A stretch of 24,852 nt of DNA from contig NZ_JOCB01000115.1 of assembly GCF_000718775.1 (NCBI RefSeq), positions 1-24,852 of the forward strand. The letters run 5' to 3'. Of the stretch, positions 15,163-22,069 are shown one piece after another (positions within the stretch are counted from its first letter, which is position 1; every line of letters begins with the position of its first letter). The notes beneath the pieces are model-generated. The model ran no database searches. It was not told the DNA's origin and saw nothing but the letters and a program-made list of their open reading frames with translations. Source of the stretch: Streptomyces sp. NRRL S-31 (GTDB taxonomy: Bacteria > Actinomycetota > Actinomycetes > Streptomycetales > Streptomycetaceae). Made by a program: the position numbers and the translations under genes.

Positions 15163-15972
15163 ATGAGCGCGGAGCACGACGATCTGCGGCTGGCGCTGGG
15201 GGCGTACGTCCTGGGCATGCTGTCCTCGGCGGAAGCGGAGCAGGTGCGTGCCCATCTCGCGGGCTGCGCCGAGTGCCAGGCCGAACACGCCCAGCTGGCG
15301 GGACTGCCCGCGCTGCTGGCGACGGTGACCCCGGCGGAAGCCTCGGGCCGGACGGTGCCGACGGACGACGGGAACCTGGCCGACCGGCTGGTGGCGCGGG
15401 CGGGCGAGGAGGGCACGCGGGGTTCTTCGCCCGAACGGCCCGCCGTGCCCGCCACGCCCGCGGCGTCCGCCGCGCCGCGGACGCCCGAGGGAGGTGTGCT
15501 GGAGAGACTGCTCCAGCAGGCCGCGACCCGGCGCCGCAGGACCTGGCGTCTGCAACTGGCCGGCGCGGCCGCCTCGCTGGTGTTGGTCGCGGCAGCGGCG
15601 GGCGGCACCTGGCTGGCCGCCGTCGGCACCGTGGGCAGCGTGGCGACACCGCCCGGGGCGAGCACGTCCGCGGTCACCCGCACCTTCTCCGGAACCGATT
15701 CCTCCACCGGCGTCTCCGCCTCGGTGAAGGTCTCCCCCTCGGCCTGGGGCAGTGTCCTCCAGGTCACGGCCAAGGGGGCGCCCGCCGGGACCACCTGCCG
15801 GCTGCAAGCGGTCGGCCCCGGCGGCACCAGGGCGTACGCCGGCACCTGGTGGGCGGGCCAGTACCCTCCCGGGACCGTGATCCCCGGGGCGGTCGCCATG
15901 GCACCCGAGGCCATCGAGCACTTCGAGATCCTCGGGGACGACGGCCAGAAACTGGTCACGATCCGGGCGTGA
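15163..15972 (+). CDS. Membrane anti-sigma factor with zinc-binding N-terminus (RskA-like)
   Basis: A 269-aa protein. ATG 15163 is chosen over an upstream GTG because GGGAGG lies just ahead of it. The cytosolic N-terminus carries the HxxxCxxC zinc anti-sigma motif (His31, Cys35, Cys38), followed by a long Ala/Pro-rich linker. An arginine patch (123-126) then precedes one membrane helix at about 131-150. The outside domain (about 160-269) matches the anti-sigma-K factor RskA C-terminal type (WAGQYPPGTVIPGAVAMAPE). It should hold the upstream ECF factor inactive at the membrane; release would involve a signal on the outer domain and regulated proteolysis, as known for the family. Confidence 0.9.
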   Translation: MSAEHDDLRLALGAYVLGMLSSAEAEQVRAHLAGCAECQAEHAQLAGLPALLATVTPAEASGRTVPTDDGNLADRLVARAGEEGTRGSSPERPAVPATPAASAAPRTPEGGVLERLLQQAATRRRRTWRLQLAGAAASLVLVAAAAGGTWLAAVGTVGSVATPPGASTSAVTRTFSGTDSSTGVSASVKVSPSAWGSVLQVTAKGAPAGTTCRLQAVGPGGTRAYAGTWWAGQYPPGTVIPGAVAMAPEAIEHFEILGDDGQKLVTIRA

Positions 15973-16060
15973 CCCGACGACGGCCGCCGGACGTGCCGGC
16001 CCCCGGACGGACGTGCCGGTGCTCGTGACACCTCCCGCGCCCCGGGCACGCTCGTGACCA

Positions 16061-16151
16061 CCACTGCCGACCGGTAACACCGTCCCGCCGACGGGTAACA
16101 CCGTCCCGCCGACTGGTACCCCCGTCGTCACCGTGCCGCCGACCGGTATCA
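16061..16151 (+). repeat. 21-bp tandem repeat array (PPTGNTV-type)
   Basis: A degenerate 21-bp unit starting CCGTCCCGCCGAC-GGTAACA appears as a partial copy (16061-16079), full copies at 16080-16100, 16101-16121 and 16131-16151, and a 9-bp fragment (16122-16130) between the last two. Read on the + strand in one frame it encodes a TVPPTGN heptad, but an in-frame TGA at 16055 and the lack of a start argue against a gene. It may be a decayed coding remnant. Confidence 0.7.
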
Positions 16152-16220
16152 CCGTGCCGTCCGGCTCCGGCATCGAGCCGTGTCAGGGGGCGGGTGAGCC
16201 CCGCCGGACCGCCACTCCGC

Positions 16221-16280
16221 CGCGATGCCCAAGGATTCGACGCGATGCCCAAGAAGTCGACGCGACCCCCAAGAAGTCGA
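16221..16280. repeat. Three tandem copies of a 20-bp unit
   Basis: CGCGATGCCCAAGGATTCGA, CGCGATGCCCAAGAAGTCGA and CGCGACCCCCAAGAAGTCGA follow each other with no spacer. Neighbouring copies differ at two positions. The period is not a multiple of three, so the array is not a repeat within one protein frame. It lies about 150 bp before the HATPase gene. Function unknown; it could be a slippage array or a set of regulator sites. Confidence 0.85.
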
Positions 16281-16431
16281 GCAAAAGCGGCGAAGGGTCC
16301 GAACCGTTCAGCATGCGTCACCCGTGAAACCAGATGAGCGCGCCTTTGCAGAATCCGGCTCACCGACAATCCGAAATTCGCTGGTGATCCCCCGTTCCGG
16401 TCTCCGCACAGCACAGAAAAGCCAGAAGACC

Positions 16432-16860
16432 ATGTTCGTCACCGACTCCTCCCGCCCGAGTCCACTGCTCGGCCAGCCCTGCCACCGCGAGGCGCTGCTC
16501 ACCCTGCCCGCACAGGAGGCGCACGTCTCCGCCGTCCGTCATTTCACGGCCGATCTGCTGGAGGCTTGGCACGTATCCGCGAGCGAGCGGGACTCCGCCG
16601 TGCTCATCGTCGACGAACTCGCCGCCAACGCGGCCCGGTACGGCCGCGAGCGCATGACCCTGCGGCTCGTCCTCGACGACGGCACCCTGCACATCGTGGT
16701 CACCGACTCCGGCATGGCGGTGGAGCGCCACCGCCCCGACCTCGCCTCCGAGGAACACGGCCGCGGCACCGGCATCGTCCAGTACCTCGCCCAGTCGACC
16801 GAGGCCCACCAGACACGCGGCGGCCGCGAAGTCCGCGCCTGCCTGAGGTGCGCGTCATGA
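16432..16860 (+). CDS. Small HATPase-domain regulator (RsbW/SpoIIAB-like)
   Basis: A 142-aa GHKL-fold protein almost entirely made of the histidine-kinase-like ATPase domain. The N-box is DELAANAARYG (Asp61-Glu62, Asn66), the G1 box VVTDSG (89-94) and the G2 box GRGTGI (110-115). Proteins of this shape in Streptomyces usually act as anti-sigma factors or protein kinases on anti-sigma antagonists. No antagonist or SigB-type sigma gene lies next to it, so its partner is encoded elsewhere or is the small coupled protein following. ATG 16432 is the start that begins the conserved domain at normal distance; its ribosome site (AGAAG) is weak. Its stop overlaps the next ATG (ATGA). Confidence 0.88.
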   Translation: MFVTDSSRPSPLLGQPCHREALLTLPAQEAHVSAVRHFTADLLEAWHVSASERDSAVLIVDELAANAARYGRERMTLRLVLDDGTLHIVVTDSGMAVERHRPDLASEEHGRGTGIVQYLAQSTEAHQTRGGREVRACLRCAS

Positions 16861-17336
16861 CCGGGCCGGGCGTTCCGCACGAGCTGCGGCTTCGGCCCCC
16901 GCGCACCAACGGAGGTGTGGGCGTGGACGCCACCCCGGACAACGGCGAGCGCATCGACGTCCCGCCCCCGCACGAGGCGTACGCGAACGCGCCGGACCTG
17001 CGCCGCGAGATACACCGAGTGCTCGCCCTCGAGGCCGAACGCGACGGCCGCCGGGCCGGACCCGGCACCGGCTCCCCGGCCGGTGCGACGGCGGCCGAAC
17101 GCGTCCGACTCCTGCGCCGGGCCGCCCTCATGGACCGGCTGGCCCTCGAGGCGCCCGGCCCCGGCCCGGTCGCGGCCGCCGAGGAAACCGCCGGGCAACT
17201 CGTCCTGCACGACCGCCGCCATCCCGACCTGGTGGCCGGTCCGCACCGGCCCGACGCGATCACGCTCGCCGCCGCCCGCCGCTACGTCCGCCAGGAGTAC
17301 GCCGCCTGGACGGCCGCCGGGCGCCCCGGAACCTGA
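16857..17336 (+). CDS. Hypothetical protein coupled to the HATPase gene, 159 aa
   Basis: ATG 16857 overlaps the previous stop (ATGA) and has GAGGTG just upstream; the longer open frame upstream is a shadow of the HATPase gene. The N-terminal 40 residues are proline- and glycine-rich and probably unstructured. Two helical, charged segments follow (DLRREIHRVLALEAERD and AAERVRLLRRAALMDRLAL). The C-terminal half also looks helical (AITLAAARRYVRQEYAAWTAA). There is no membrane segment, signal or recognised motif. Coupling suggests it works with the ATPase-domain protein, perhaps as its target or antagonist; this is only inference. Confidence 0.75.
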   Translation: MTGPGVPHELRLRPPRTNGGVGVDATPDNGERIDVPPPHEAYANAPDLRREIHRVLALEAERDGRRAGPGTGSPAGATAAERVRLLRRAALMDRLALEAPGPGPVAAAEETAGQLVLHDRRHPDLVAGPHRPDAITLAAARRYVRQEYAAWTAAGRPGT

Positions 17337-17358
17337 TGCGGCGCCGACCGGACAGGAA

Positions 17359-17468
17359 GTCGGTACCGACCCGAGAAGAAGTCCGGACCGGCTCGACACC
17401 CAGTCCATACCGGCTCGACACGAAGTCCGGACCGGCTCGACACCCAGTCCGTACCGGCTCGACAAGAA
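17359..17468. repeat. 22-bp tandem repeat array upstream of tatA
   Basis: Four clean 22-bp units lie at 17381-17402, 17403-17424, 17425-17446 and 17447-17468, and a diverged fifth at 17359-17380; weak similarity continues back to 17337. Each clean unit starts GTCC and contains ACCGGCTCGACA. Units alternate between two types, one ending CCCA (first and third) and one ending GAA (second and fourth), giving a 44-bp higher-order period. The array fills the gap between a stop codon (17336) and the tatA ribosome site (AAGGAGGA at 17467-17474), so it would lie in the leader mRNA if transcribed from upstream. Confidence 0.9.
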
Positions 17469-17477
17469 GGAGGACCC

Positions 17478-17702
17478 ATGTTCCGCAACGCGCTGGAGCC
17501 CTGGCACCTGCTGATCGTGATAGCGGTGGTGGTGATGCTCTTCGGCTCGAAGAGGCTGCCCGACACCGCCCGGGCGCTGGGCAGGTCCCTGCGGATCCTC
17601 AAGAGCGAGACCCGGGCCCTGAAGGACGACGGCGCCTCGGACGCCCCCGATGACACCGACGCCCACCGCACCGCTCCTCCGGACAGCACGACCAGCCGCT
17701 AG
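17478..17702 (+). CDS. tatA: Twin-arginine translocase subunit TatA
   Basis: A 74-aa protein with a strong ribosome site (AAGGAGGA) before ATG 17478. One N-terminal membrane helix (residues 8-22, [16 protein letters not shown]) is followed by the FGSKRLPD hinge typical of TatA, then an amphipathic helix ([19 protein letters not shown]) and a short acidic tail. TatA oligomers form the export pore together with TatC. It is shorter than many housekeeping TatA proteins, and no tatB lies nearby. The tatC gene follows after 8 bp, so this is a minimal TatAC pair, possibly a second copy in the genome. Confidence 0.93.
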   Translation: MFRNALEPWHLLIVIAVVVMLFGSKRLPDTARALGRSLRILKSETRALKDDGASDAPDDTDAHRTAPPDSTTSR

Positions 17703-17710
17703 GACATGGC

Positions 17711-18532
17711 GTGCTCCGGTCGGCCCGCACCAAGAAGAGAGACCCCGAGGGGCGGATGCCGCTCGCGGAGCACCTTCGTGAACTGCGCGAACGGCTCGCC
17801 AAGGCCGTCCTTGCCATCCTGGTCGTCACGGTCGCGGCGGCCTTCTCCTACAAGGAGATCATCGACTTCTTCACCAGGCCGGTCCTGGACTCAGTCGGCT
17901 GCCCGACGACCTTCGCCGATCTGGCGAAGCGGACCTCGGACACCACCTGCGCGCGGATCACGGTCAACGGTCTGCTCGCGCCCTTCACCCTGGCGCTGAA
18001 GGTGTCGCTGACGGCCGGCGTCGTACTGGCCTCTCCGGTATGGCTGTACCAGCTGTGGGCGTTCGTCGCCCCCGGCCTGCACGAACGCGAGCGGAAGTAC
18101 GCCTACGCGTTCGTCGGCGCGGGCGTCCCGCTGTTCCTCGGCGGCGCCTTCTTCGCCTACAAGGTGCTGCCCAGGACGGCGAGGGTGCTGATCGGCTTCA
18201 CCCCGCACGGGGTGGACAACCTGCTGCCCCTGGACGATCTGCTCGACCTCGTCACCCGCATGGTGGTCGTCTTCGGCCTCTCCTTCGAGATGCCGCTGCT
18301 GCTGGTCATGCTGAACCTCACCGGGGTGCTGTCCGGGCGGCGGATGCTCGGCCGGTGGCGCGGCACGGTCGTGGGGATCACGGTCTTCTCGGCCGTGGCG
18401 ACGCCGAGCACGGACCCGCTGACCATGCTGGCGCTGGCCGCGCCGATCTGGGCGCTCTACTTCGCCGCCGTCGTCTTCTCGCTTCTCGGTGACCGGCGCA
18501 AGGCCCGAAGAGCGGCGCCCGTCACCGGATGA
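17711..18532 (+). CDS. tatC: Twin-arginine translocase subunit TatC
   Basis: A 273-aa membrane protein, normal TatC length. Conserved features are the N-terminal MPLAEHLRELRERL signal-peptide-binding region, the FVAPGLHERERKYA segment and about six hydrophobic segments; the PSTDP block after segment five is also TatC-like. GTG 17711 has AGGA at 17700-17703 and follows tatA by 8 bp. An ATG at 17756 directly before the conserved region is an alternative start. It recognises twin-arginine signals; probable clients in this window are the proteins at 6065, 12512 and 23042. The gene ends 11 bp inside the convergent neighbour. Confidence 0.94.
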   Translation: MLRSARTKKRDPEGRMPLAEHLRELRERLAKAVLAILVVTVAAAFSYKEIIDFFTRPVLDSVGCPTTFADLAKRTSDTTCARITVNGLLAPFTLALKVSLTAGVVLASPVWLYQLWAFVAPGLHERERKYAYAFVGAGVPLFLGGAFFAYKVLPRTARVLIGFTPHGVDNLLPLDDLLDLVTRMVVVFGLSFEMPLLLVMLNLTGVLSGRRMLGRWRGTVVGITVFSAVATPSTDPLTMLALAAPIWALYFAAVVFSLLGDRRKARRAAPVTG

Positions 18533-18908
18533 CCGAGATCTCCGGCAGCGGCTGCCGCCGGTCACCCAGCTCGGCGACGAGTACCCGGCGGGCCAGCCGC
18601 CGCGTCCGACTCCACCCCTCGTCGACAGACAACGCCTCCCTCGTCCATCGACCGGCGTTCTCCGCACCGCTCATCGCGCCGAGAACGGCATCGATCTCCC
18701 GCAGGTCAGGCAGGACACCGGGACCGAGTCGCCCCGCGTCCACCAGGGCTTCGGCCATGTCGAAGGCGTGGGCGAAGTCCAGAGCGATCTCATCGGTCAC
18801 CACACCGTGCCGGTCGAGCCAGGCGACCTGGGACCGGGCGTCAGCCGCCAACAGGGTCAGCGACTCGATCAGCAGACGCCGACGGAACGAGGAATCGGGG
18901 ATGTCCAC
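18522..18908 (-). CDS. Hypothetical protein, 128 aa, convergent with tatC
   Basis: The conserved-looking part begins at GTG 18908 (VDIPDSSFRRRLLIESL), giving 128 aa. The open frame runs another 107 codons upstream, but that part is arginine- and glycine-rich and looks non-coding. An ATG at 18944 would give 12 extra residues. The protein is predicted helical and mildly acidic, with blocks TLLAADARSQVAWLDRHGV, TDEIALDFAHAF and GWSRTRRLARRVLVAEL and a C-terminal PLPEISVIR. It resembles a Streptomyces-restricted hypothetical family as far as I recall. Its last 11 bp overlap the end of tatC. No function can be assigned. Confidence 0.65.
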   Translation of the reverse strand: MDIPDSSFRRRLLIESLTLLAADARSQVAWLDRHGVVTDEIALDFAHAFDMAEALVDAGRLGPGVLPDLREIDAVLGAMSGAENAGRWTREALSVDEGWSRTRRLARRVLVAELGDRRQPLPEISVIR

Positions 18909-19383
18909 ACCACGATCGTCGCACGCGGCCGGTCCGACCCGCATGCTCCGTCGTGGTCTTCGCAGGCACAGCGCACGGAACGCCGTGGCCGCGCCCGGCC
19001 GACGACCTCGGCCCCGGCCGGGAGGCGGGGCCCGCCCGCCTGTGTCAGGTCCGTGGTGAAACCGCAGACCGGCTGTGAATATCCCGGTTCCGTTCCGCGC
19101 TTTCACCACAGCATTGCTGCAAAGCAGCCCAGTCGAGGTGTGCCGATATGGTCGGTCGATGTACTGATATGTGACCCCGTGGTCACCGGCGAGGAGGGTT
19201 TGCACCGCTTGGACACCGAGGCGAGCCACCCGCGCCAGGCGGGCTTCATGGGGGCTCTATGATCGTCTGACGAACTACTGGTTCCGCGTCCGTCCTCCTG
19301 TCGCCGACGATTCTTGGCGACCGCGAACGTAATCGTCTGAGCGGGTCGCGTGACGGTGACGCAGGTGAAGAAGGGTGAACTCC
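18909..19383. other. Intergenic region before the YceI genes
   Basis: About 475 bp without a convincing gene. It contains a small hairpin (GCTGC-AAA-GCAGC, 19116-19128), a 16-bp inverted repeat (19171-19186), and a direct repeat of ATCGTCTGA at 19262-19270 and 19332-19340, exactly 70 bp apart and ending about 45 bp before the YceI gene. The CGTC core resembles -10 elements of some ECF sigma factors, but no matching -35 was found. Confidence 0.45.
19171..19186. promoter_or_regulatory. Inverted repeat GTGACC-N4-GGTCAC
   Basis: Perfect 6-bp arms around CCGT lie in the gap between the - strand hypothetical gene and the + strand YceI gene. It has the form of a dimeric regulator site. It is too short and too far from any gene end to be a convincing terminator. 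Confidence 0.35.
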
Positions 19384-20289
19384 ATGGCTCTCGGGCTGCT
19401 TCGACGTCGGCGTTCCCGCGGTGCCGGACCGAGCATCTCGGTCCCCCTGCCGCCCGGGGCCGGGGCGTTCAGCGTCGAGGTCGTCGACCCCATGGGGCAG
19501 CCCATGTGCGGAGCCGAGGTCACCGTGACCGCGCTGGACAGCCACCGGCTCGTGACGCGTGGCATCACGGACCCCCACGGCTACTTCATCGCGACGCTGT
19601 CGCCGGGTTCCTACAGCGTGATGGTCGCGGCCGACGGCCTGTCGCCTGCCCGCGAGAGCCTCGACATCGCCGCCGGGGTGGCTCTGCCCCCGGTGCGCCT
19701 CGCGCTCCAGTCCGCCCGCCAGATGGAGCTTCCGACGGCCGGGACCTGGCTGTTCGACCCTCCGCACACCGCGATCCGGTTCATCGCCAAGCACGTGGGC
19801 ATGGCCCATGTCCACGGGCGCTTCACCCGTTTCCAGGGCGGCATCCGCGTCGCGCCGAACATGGCCGACTCGCGGGTCTCGGTGCGCATCGACGCCTCCA
19901 GCGTCACCACGGGCAACAACACCCGCGACAACCACCTGCGCTCCGCTGACTTCCTGGACGTCGAACGCTACCCGTACATCGACTTCACCAGCACCCGGTT
20001 CGCCCACCGCGGCGGCTCCAAGTGGACCCTGCACGGCACGCTCACCATGCACGGCACCAGCCGCTCCGTCGGTCTCGACACGACCTACCTCGGGATGGTC
20101 AACGGAGGCTACGAGCAGGAACTGCGCTGCGCGGCCCTCGCGAAGGCGGAACTCCACCGGGAGGACTTCACCCTCAACTGGCGTTCCATGCTGGCCCGTG
20201 GCATCGCCGTCGTCGGTCCGACCGTCCAACTGGAACTGGACGTGCAGGCGATGTACCGCACCCACGACACGCCCACGCCGCCGCAGTAG
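19384..20289 (+). CDS. YceI-family protein with N-terminal carboxypeptidase-regulatory-like domain
   Basis: A 301-aa protein. ATG 19384 is chosen over GTG 19375 because the GAAGAAGGG site sits eight bases ahead of the ATG. Residues about 27-110 form a transthyretin/Cna-B-like beta-sandwich (FSVEVVDPMGQPMCGAEVTV, then DPHGYFIATLSPGSYSVMV). Residues about 117-298 form the YceI lipocalin-like domain (GTWLFDPPHTAIRFIAKHVG, NNTRDNHLRSADFLDVERYP). YceI proteins bind polyisoprenoid or amphiphilic ligands. There is no signal peptide, so the location is uncertain; most well-known YceI proteins are exported. A second YceI gene follows after 129 bp. Confidence 0.9.
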   Translation: MALGLLRRRRSRGAGPSISVPLPPGAGAFSVEVVDPMGQPMCGAEVTVTALDSHRLVTRGITDPHGYFIATLSPGSYSVMVAADGLSPARESLDIAAGVALPPVRLALQSARQMELPTAGTWLFDPPHTAIRFIAKHVGMAHVHGRFTRFQGGIRVAPNMADSRVSVRIDASSVTTGNNTRDNHLRSADFLDVERYPYIDFTSTRFAHRGGSKWTLHGTLTMHGTSRSVGLDTTYLGMVNGGYEQELRCAALAKAELHREDFTLNWRSMLARGIAVVGPTVQLELDVQAMYRTHDTPTPPQ

Positions 20290-20418
20290 GCCCGCGCGCG
20301 GGGGGCGCCCGAGGTGGGCCGCGGTCCGACGGGCGCCTTCCGGTCCTCCACGGGTGCCGATCGAGGCCGTCCGGCAGCGCACCCGCACATCGTGTCCGAT
20401 GGGAAGGGGTTCACGACC

Positions 20419-21072
20419 ATGGGTATCTTCAGCCGGCGCCAGACTTCCGTCGGCGAGCCGCCTCCGGCTGTCGACACCGGCACCTCCGTCACGGAGGCCA
20501 CGCCCCGGGGTGTCGCGCTCGACCCGGCGCTTCGAGCGCTGACCGGGCGTTGGACCATCGACCGCCCGCACAGCCGCATCGGGTTCTCCGTGCGGCACGC
20601 CATGGTCACGACGGTCCGGGGGGCTTTCACCGAGTACGACAGCACCCTGCACTTCGACGGGGACCGGCCCTCCGAGTCGCGGGCCGAGCTCGTCATCCGG
20701 GTCGCCAGCGTGGACACGGGCGTGGAACAGAGGGACGCGCACCTCGTCAGCCCCGACTTCTTCGACGCGCGCCGCTTCCCGGAGATGGCCTTCCGCAGCA
20801 CCTCCGCCATCCACGAGGGCGGAGAGACCTTCCGCATGACCGGGGACCTGACCATCCGTGACGTCACCCGCCCCGTCGAACTGCAACTCGACTATCTCGG
20901 CTCGGTCGTGGACCCCTTCGGCTACGAGCGAGCCGGCTTCGACGGCACCACCACCATCGACCGCACCGAGTGGGGCCTGGTCTACAACCAGCGCCTCACG
21001 GCGGGCGGCACCATGGTGAGCGAGAAGGTCCGGCTCCAGTTCGACATCTCCGCGATCCGGTCGTCGTCCTAG
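20419..21072 (+). CDS. YceI-family polyisoprenoid-binding-like protein
   Basis: A 217-aa protein starting at ATG 20419 with GGGAAGGGG nine bases upstream. After a 40-residue flexible N-terminus the YceI beta-barrel runs to the end: GRWTIDRPHSRIGFSVRHAM, the EQRDAHLVSPDFFDARRFPE block, the TFRMTGDLTIRDVTRPVEL strand pair and DRTEWGLVYN. There is no signal peptide. It is a paralogue of the preceding gene but lacks the extra N-terminal domain. The two are probably cotranscribed. Role likely in carrying a lipid or quinone-like ligand; substrate unknown. Confidence 0.92.
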   Translation: MGIFSRRQTSVGEPPPAVDTGTSVTEATPRGVALDPALRALTGRWTIDRPHSRIGFSVRHAMVTTVRGAFTEYDSTLHFDGDRPSESRAELVIRVASVDTGVEQRDAHLVSPDFFDARRFPEMAFRSTSAIHEGGETFRMTGDLTIRDVTRPVELQLDYLGSVVDPFGYERAGFDGTTTIDRTEWGLVYNQRLTAGGTMVSEKVRLQFDISAIRSSS

Positions 21073-21088
21073 CCGGAGTCGGGGTGCC

Positions 21089-21108
21089 GGCCGGCCCGTA
21101 GGCCGGCT
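21089..21108. terminator. Hairpin between convergent YceI and lectin genes
   Basis: GCCGGCC (21090-21096) pairs with GGCCGGC (21101-21107) over a CGTA loop, with one extra G-T pair outside. It sits in the 67-bp gap between two convergent stops, the expected place for a bidirectional terminator. No U-tract follows, as is common in actinomycetes. Confidence 0.55.
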
Positions 21109-21139
21109 CGGACGACGAGGGATACGGCGGGCGGGGGCG

Positions 21140-21619
21140 TCAGTCGCCGGTGTTGGTCGCCCAGACCGGCCGGCCCGCGTTGTCGTAGACGACGACGTTG
21201 CCGTCGTCCTGGACCGCGAGGTAGGCACCCCGGTGCCAGGTGTCGGCCGCCCAGATCGGGTTCCCGGAGCCGTCGTAGACCACGAAGTTGCCGTCTTCCT
21301 GGAAGACGGCGCAGTTGCCGCGGCTCCACGCGTTGGGCGCCTGCCACACAGGACGCCCGTCCTTGTAGAGGACGAAGTTGCCGTCTTCCTGCATGCGCAG
21401 GGCAGCCCGCCCGTTGCCCGACGTCCACGCCTGGTTCCGGCAGATCGTGGCGCGCGGCCGGATGATGTGATCACTGCTCGGGCGGCTGACCGCCCCCGGC
21501 CCCGCCGCCCGTGCCGGTGACGCCGGGCTCCACGGGGTCACCGCTTGCGCGCTGACCGCGCCCGCGCCCGCGAAAGCCAGCACTCCGGCCACCACACACG
21601 CAGCTCTGCGAAGGTGCAC
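21140..21619 (-). CDS. Secreted B-type (monocot mannose-binding) lectin-domain protein
   Basis: The GTG at 21619 is preferred because GAAGGG lies eight bases ahead; the more distal GTG at 21628 would abut the ribosome site. The 159-aa product has a signal peptide (residues 1 to about 26, ending AVSAQA). The lectin domain covers about 52-159. Three copies of the carbohydrate-binding motif QxDxNxVxY appear, QEDGNFVLY (77-85), QEDGNFVVY (107-115) and QDDGNVVVY (137-145), spaced exactly 30 residues as in one complete beta-prism. Cys60 and Cys103 may form a disulfide. It should bind mannose-type glycans outside the cell; in Streptomyces such domains are often antimicrobial or adhesive. Ligand not proven. 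Confidence 0.9.
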   Translation of the reverse strand: MHLRRAACVVAGVLAFAGAGAVSAQAVTPWSPASPARAAGPGAVSRPSSDHIIRPRATICRNQAWTSGNGRAALRMQEDGNFVLYKDGRPVWQAPNAWSRGNCAVFQEDGNFVVYDGSGNPIWAADTWHRGAYLAVQDDGNVVVYDNAGRPVWATNTGD

Positions 21620-22069
21620 TACGACCACCCTTCAATGACGCCAGTAGGTGGTCAAATGATGACAAAGAGCAATGCCGTTCGGTATGGGCGCCCCGCACCT
21701 TCACCCGAACGAGACAACACACGGGCCCCAGCGGGGCCGGCCCCCGGGAACGGACGGGAACTCCGTGTCACACCCGTGTGCGACCATCCTCTGAACTTGC
21801 GATGATCAACTTCCGATGATCCAGGAGAATCCCTTGCCCGACGGTTCCTCTGCCTTAACGAGATCCGGGCGGCTCACCGCCGTCACCGTTTCCGTCCCAC
21901 TGCCGAGTTCGGCGGCCCGGCCGGCTCCGAGACGGCCGGCTTCGGCGGTGTCGCACCCGATGACCGGCCTGAATGGGGGAACGGTAGAGGAAACCGGCAC
22001 TTCGACGTACAGGAACTGAGGATCCGTTCGCTCATCACAGAACCTCGACAGAACAAGGAGATGCCCTCC
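21620..22069. other. Intergenic region between lectin and small-gene cluster
   Basis: About 450 bp. It contains the divergent start of the lectin gene, a GGCCCC-AGC-GGGGCC hairpin (21724-21738), a direct repeat of GATGATC (around 21801 and 21815) and a doubtful 61-codon frame (21834-22019). Otherwise nothing is supported. Confidence 0.5.
21834..22019 (+). CDS. Doubtful small ORF with TTG start, 61 aa
   Basis: AGGAG (21823-21827) lies six bases before TTG 21834, a proper ribosome-site spacing. The encoded peptide (starting PDGSSALTRSGRL after the initiator) is Ser/Pro/Thr-rich without a recognised domain. It includes a rare TTA leucine codon at about 21855, which in Streptomyces would make translation depend on the bldA tRNA. 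No similarity is recalled, and the frame may be chance. An ATG at 21816 in the same frame would overlap the ribosome site. Confidence 0.3.
   Translation: MPDGSSALTRSGRLTAVTVSVPLPSSAARPAPRRPASAVSHPMTGLNGGTVEETGTSTYRN

Larger units (their letters stand above)
15973..16431. other. Intergenic region after the anti-sigma gene
   Basis: About 460 bp without a supported gene. It holds two different tandem arrays (16061-16151 and 16221-16280). Past 16300 the DNA is less GC-rich (around 16325-16430), which fits a promoter region for the HATPase gene at 16432, although no clear -35/-10 pair was identified. Confidence 0.5.

Noticed and set aside
17359..17468. CRISPR array
   Set aside because: The 22-bp units are directly adjacent with no spacers and alternate in type, so this is a simple tandem repeat.
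18909..19229. 107-residue N-terminal extension of the - strand hypothetical gene
   Set aside because: Composition is Arg/Gly/Pro-rich in the middle and no ribosome site supports the far start; the conserved-looking part begins at 18908.
19246..21474. A 742-codon - strand frame across the YceI genes and part of the lectin gene
   Set aside because: It runs antisense to two YceI genes and reads the lectin gene in the wrong frame; no domain is visible.
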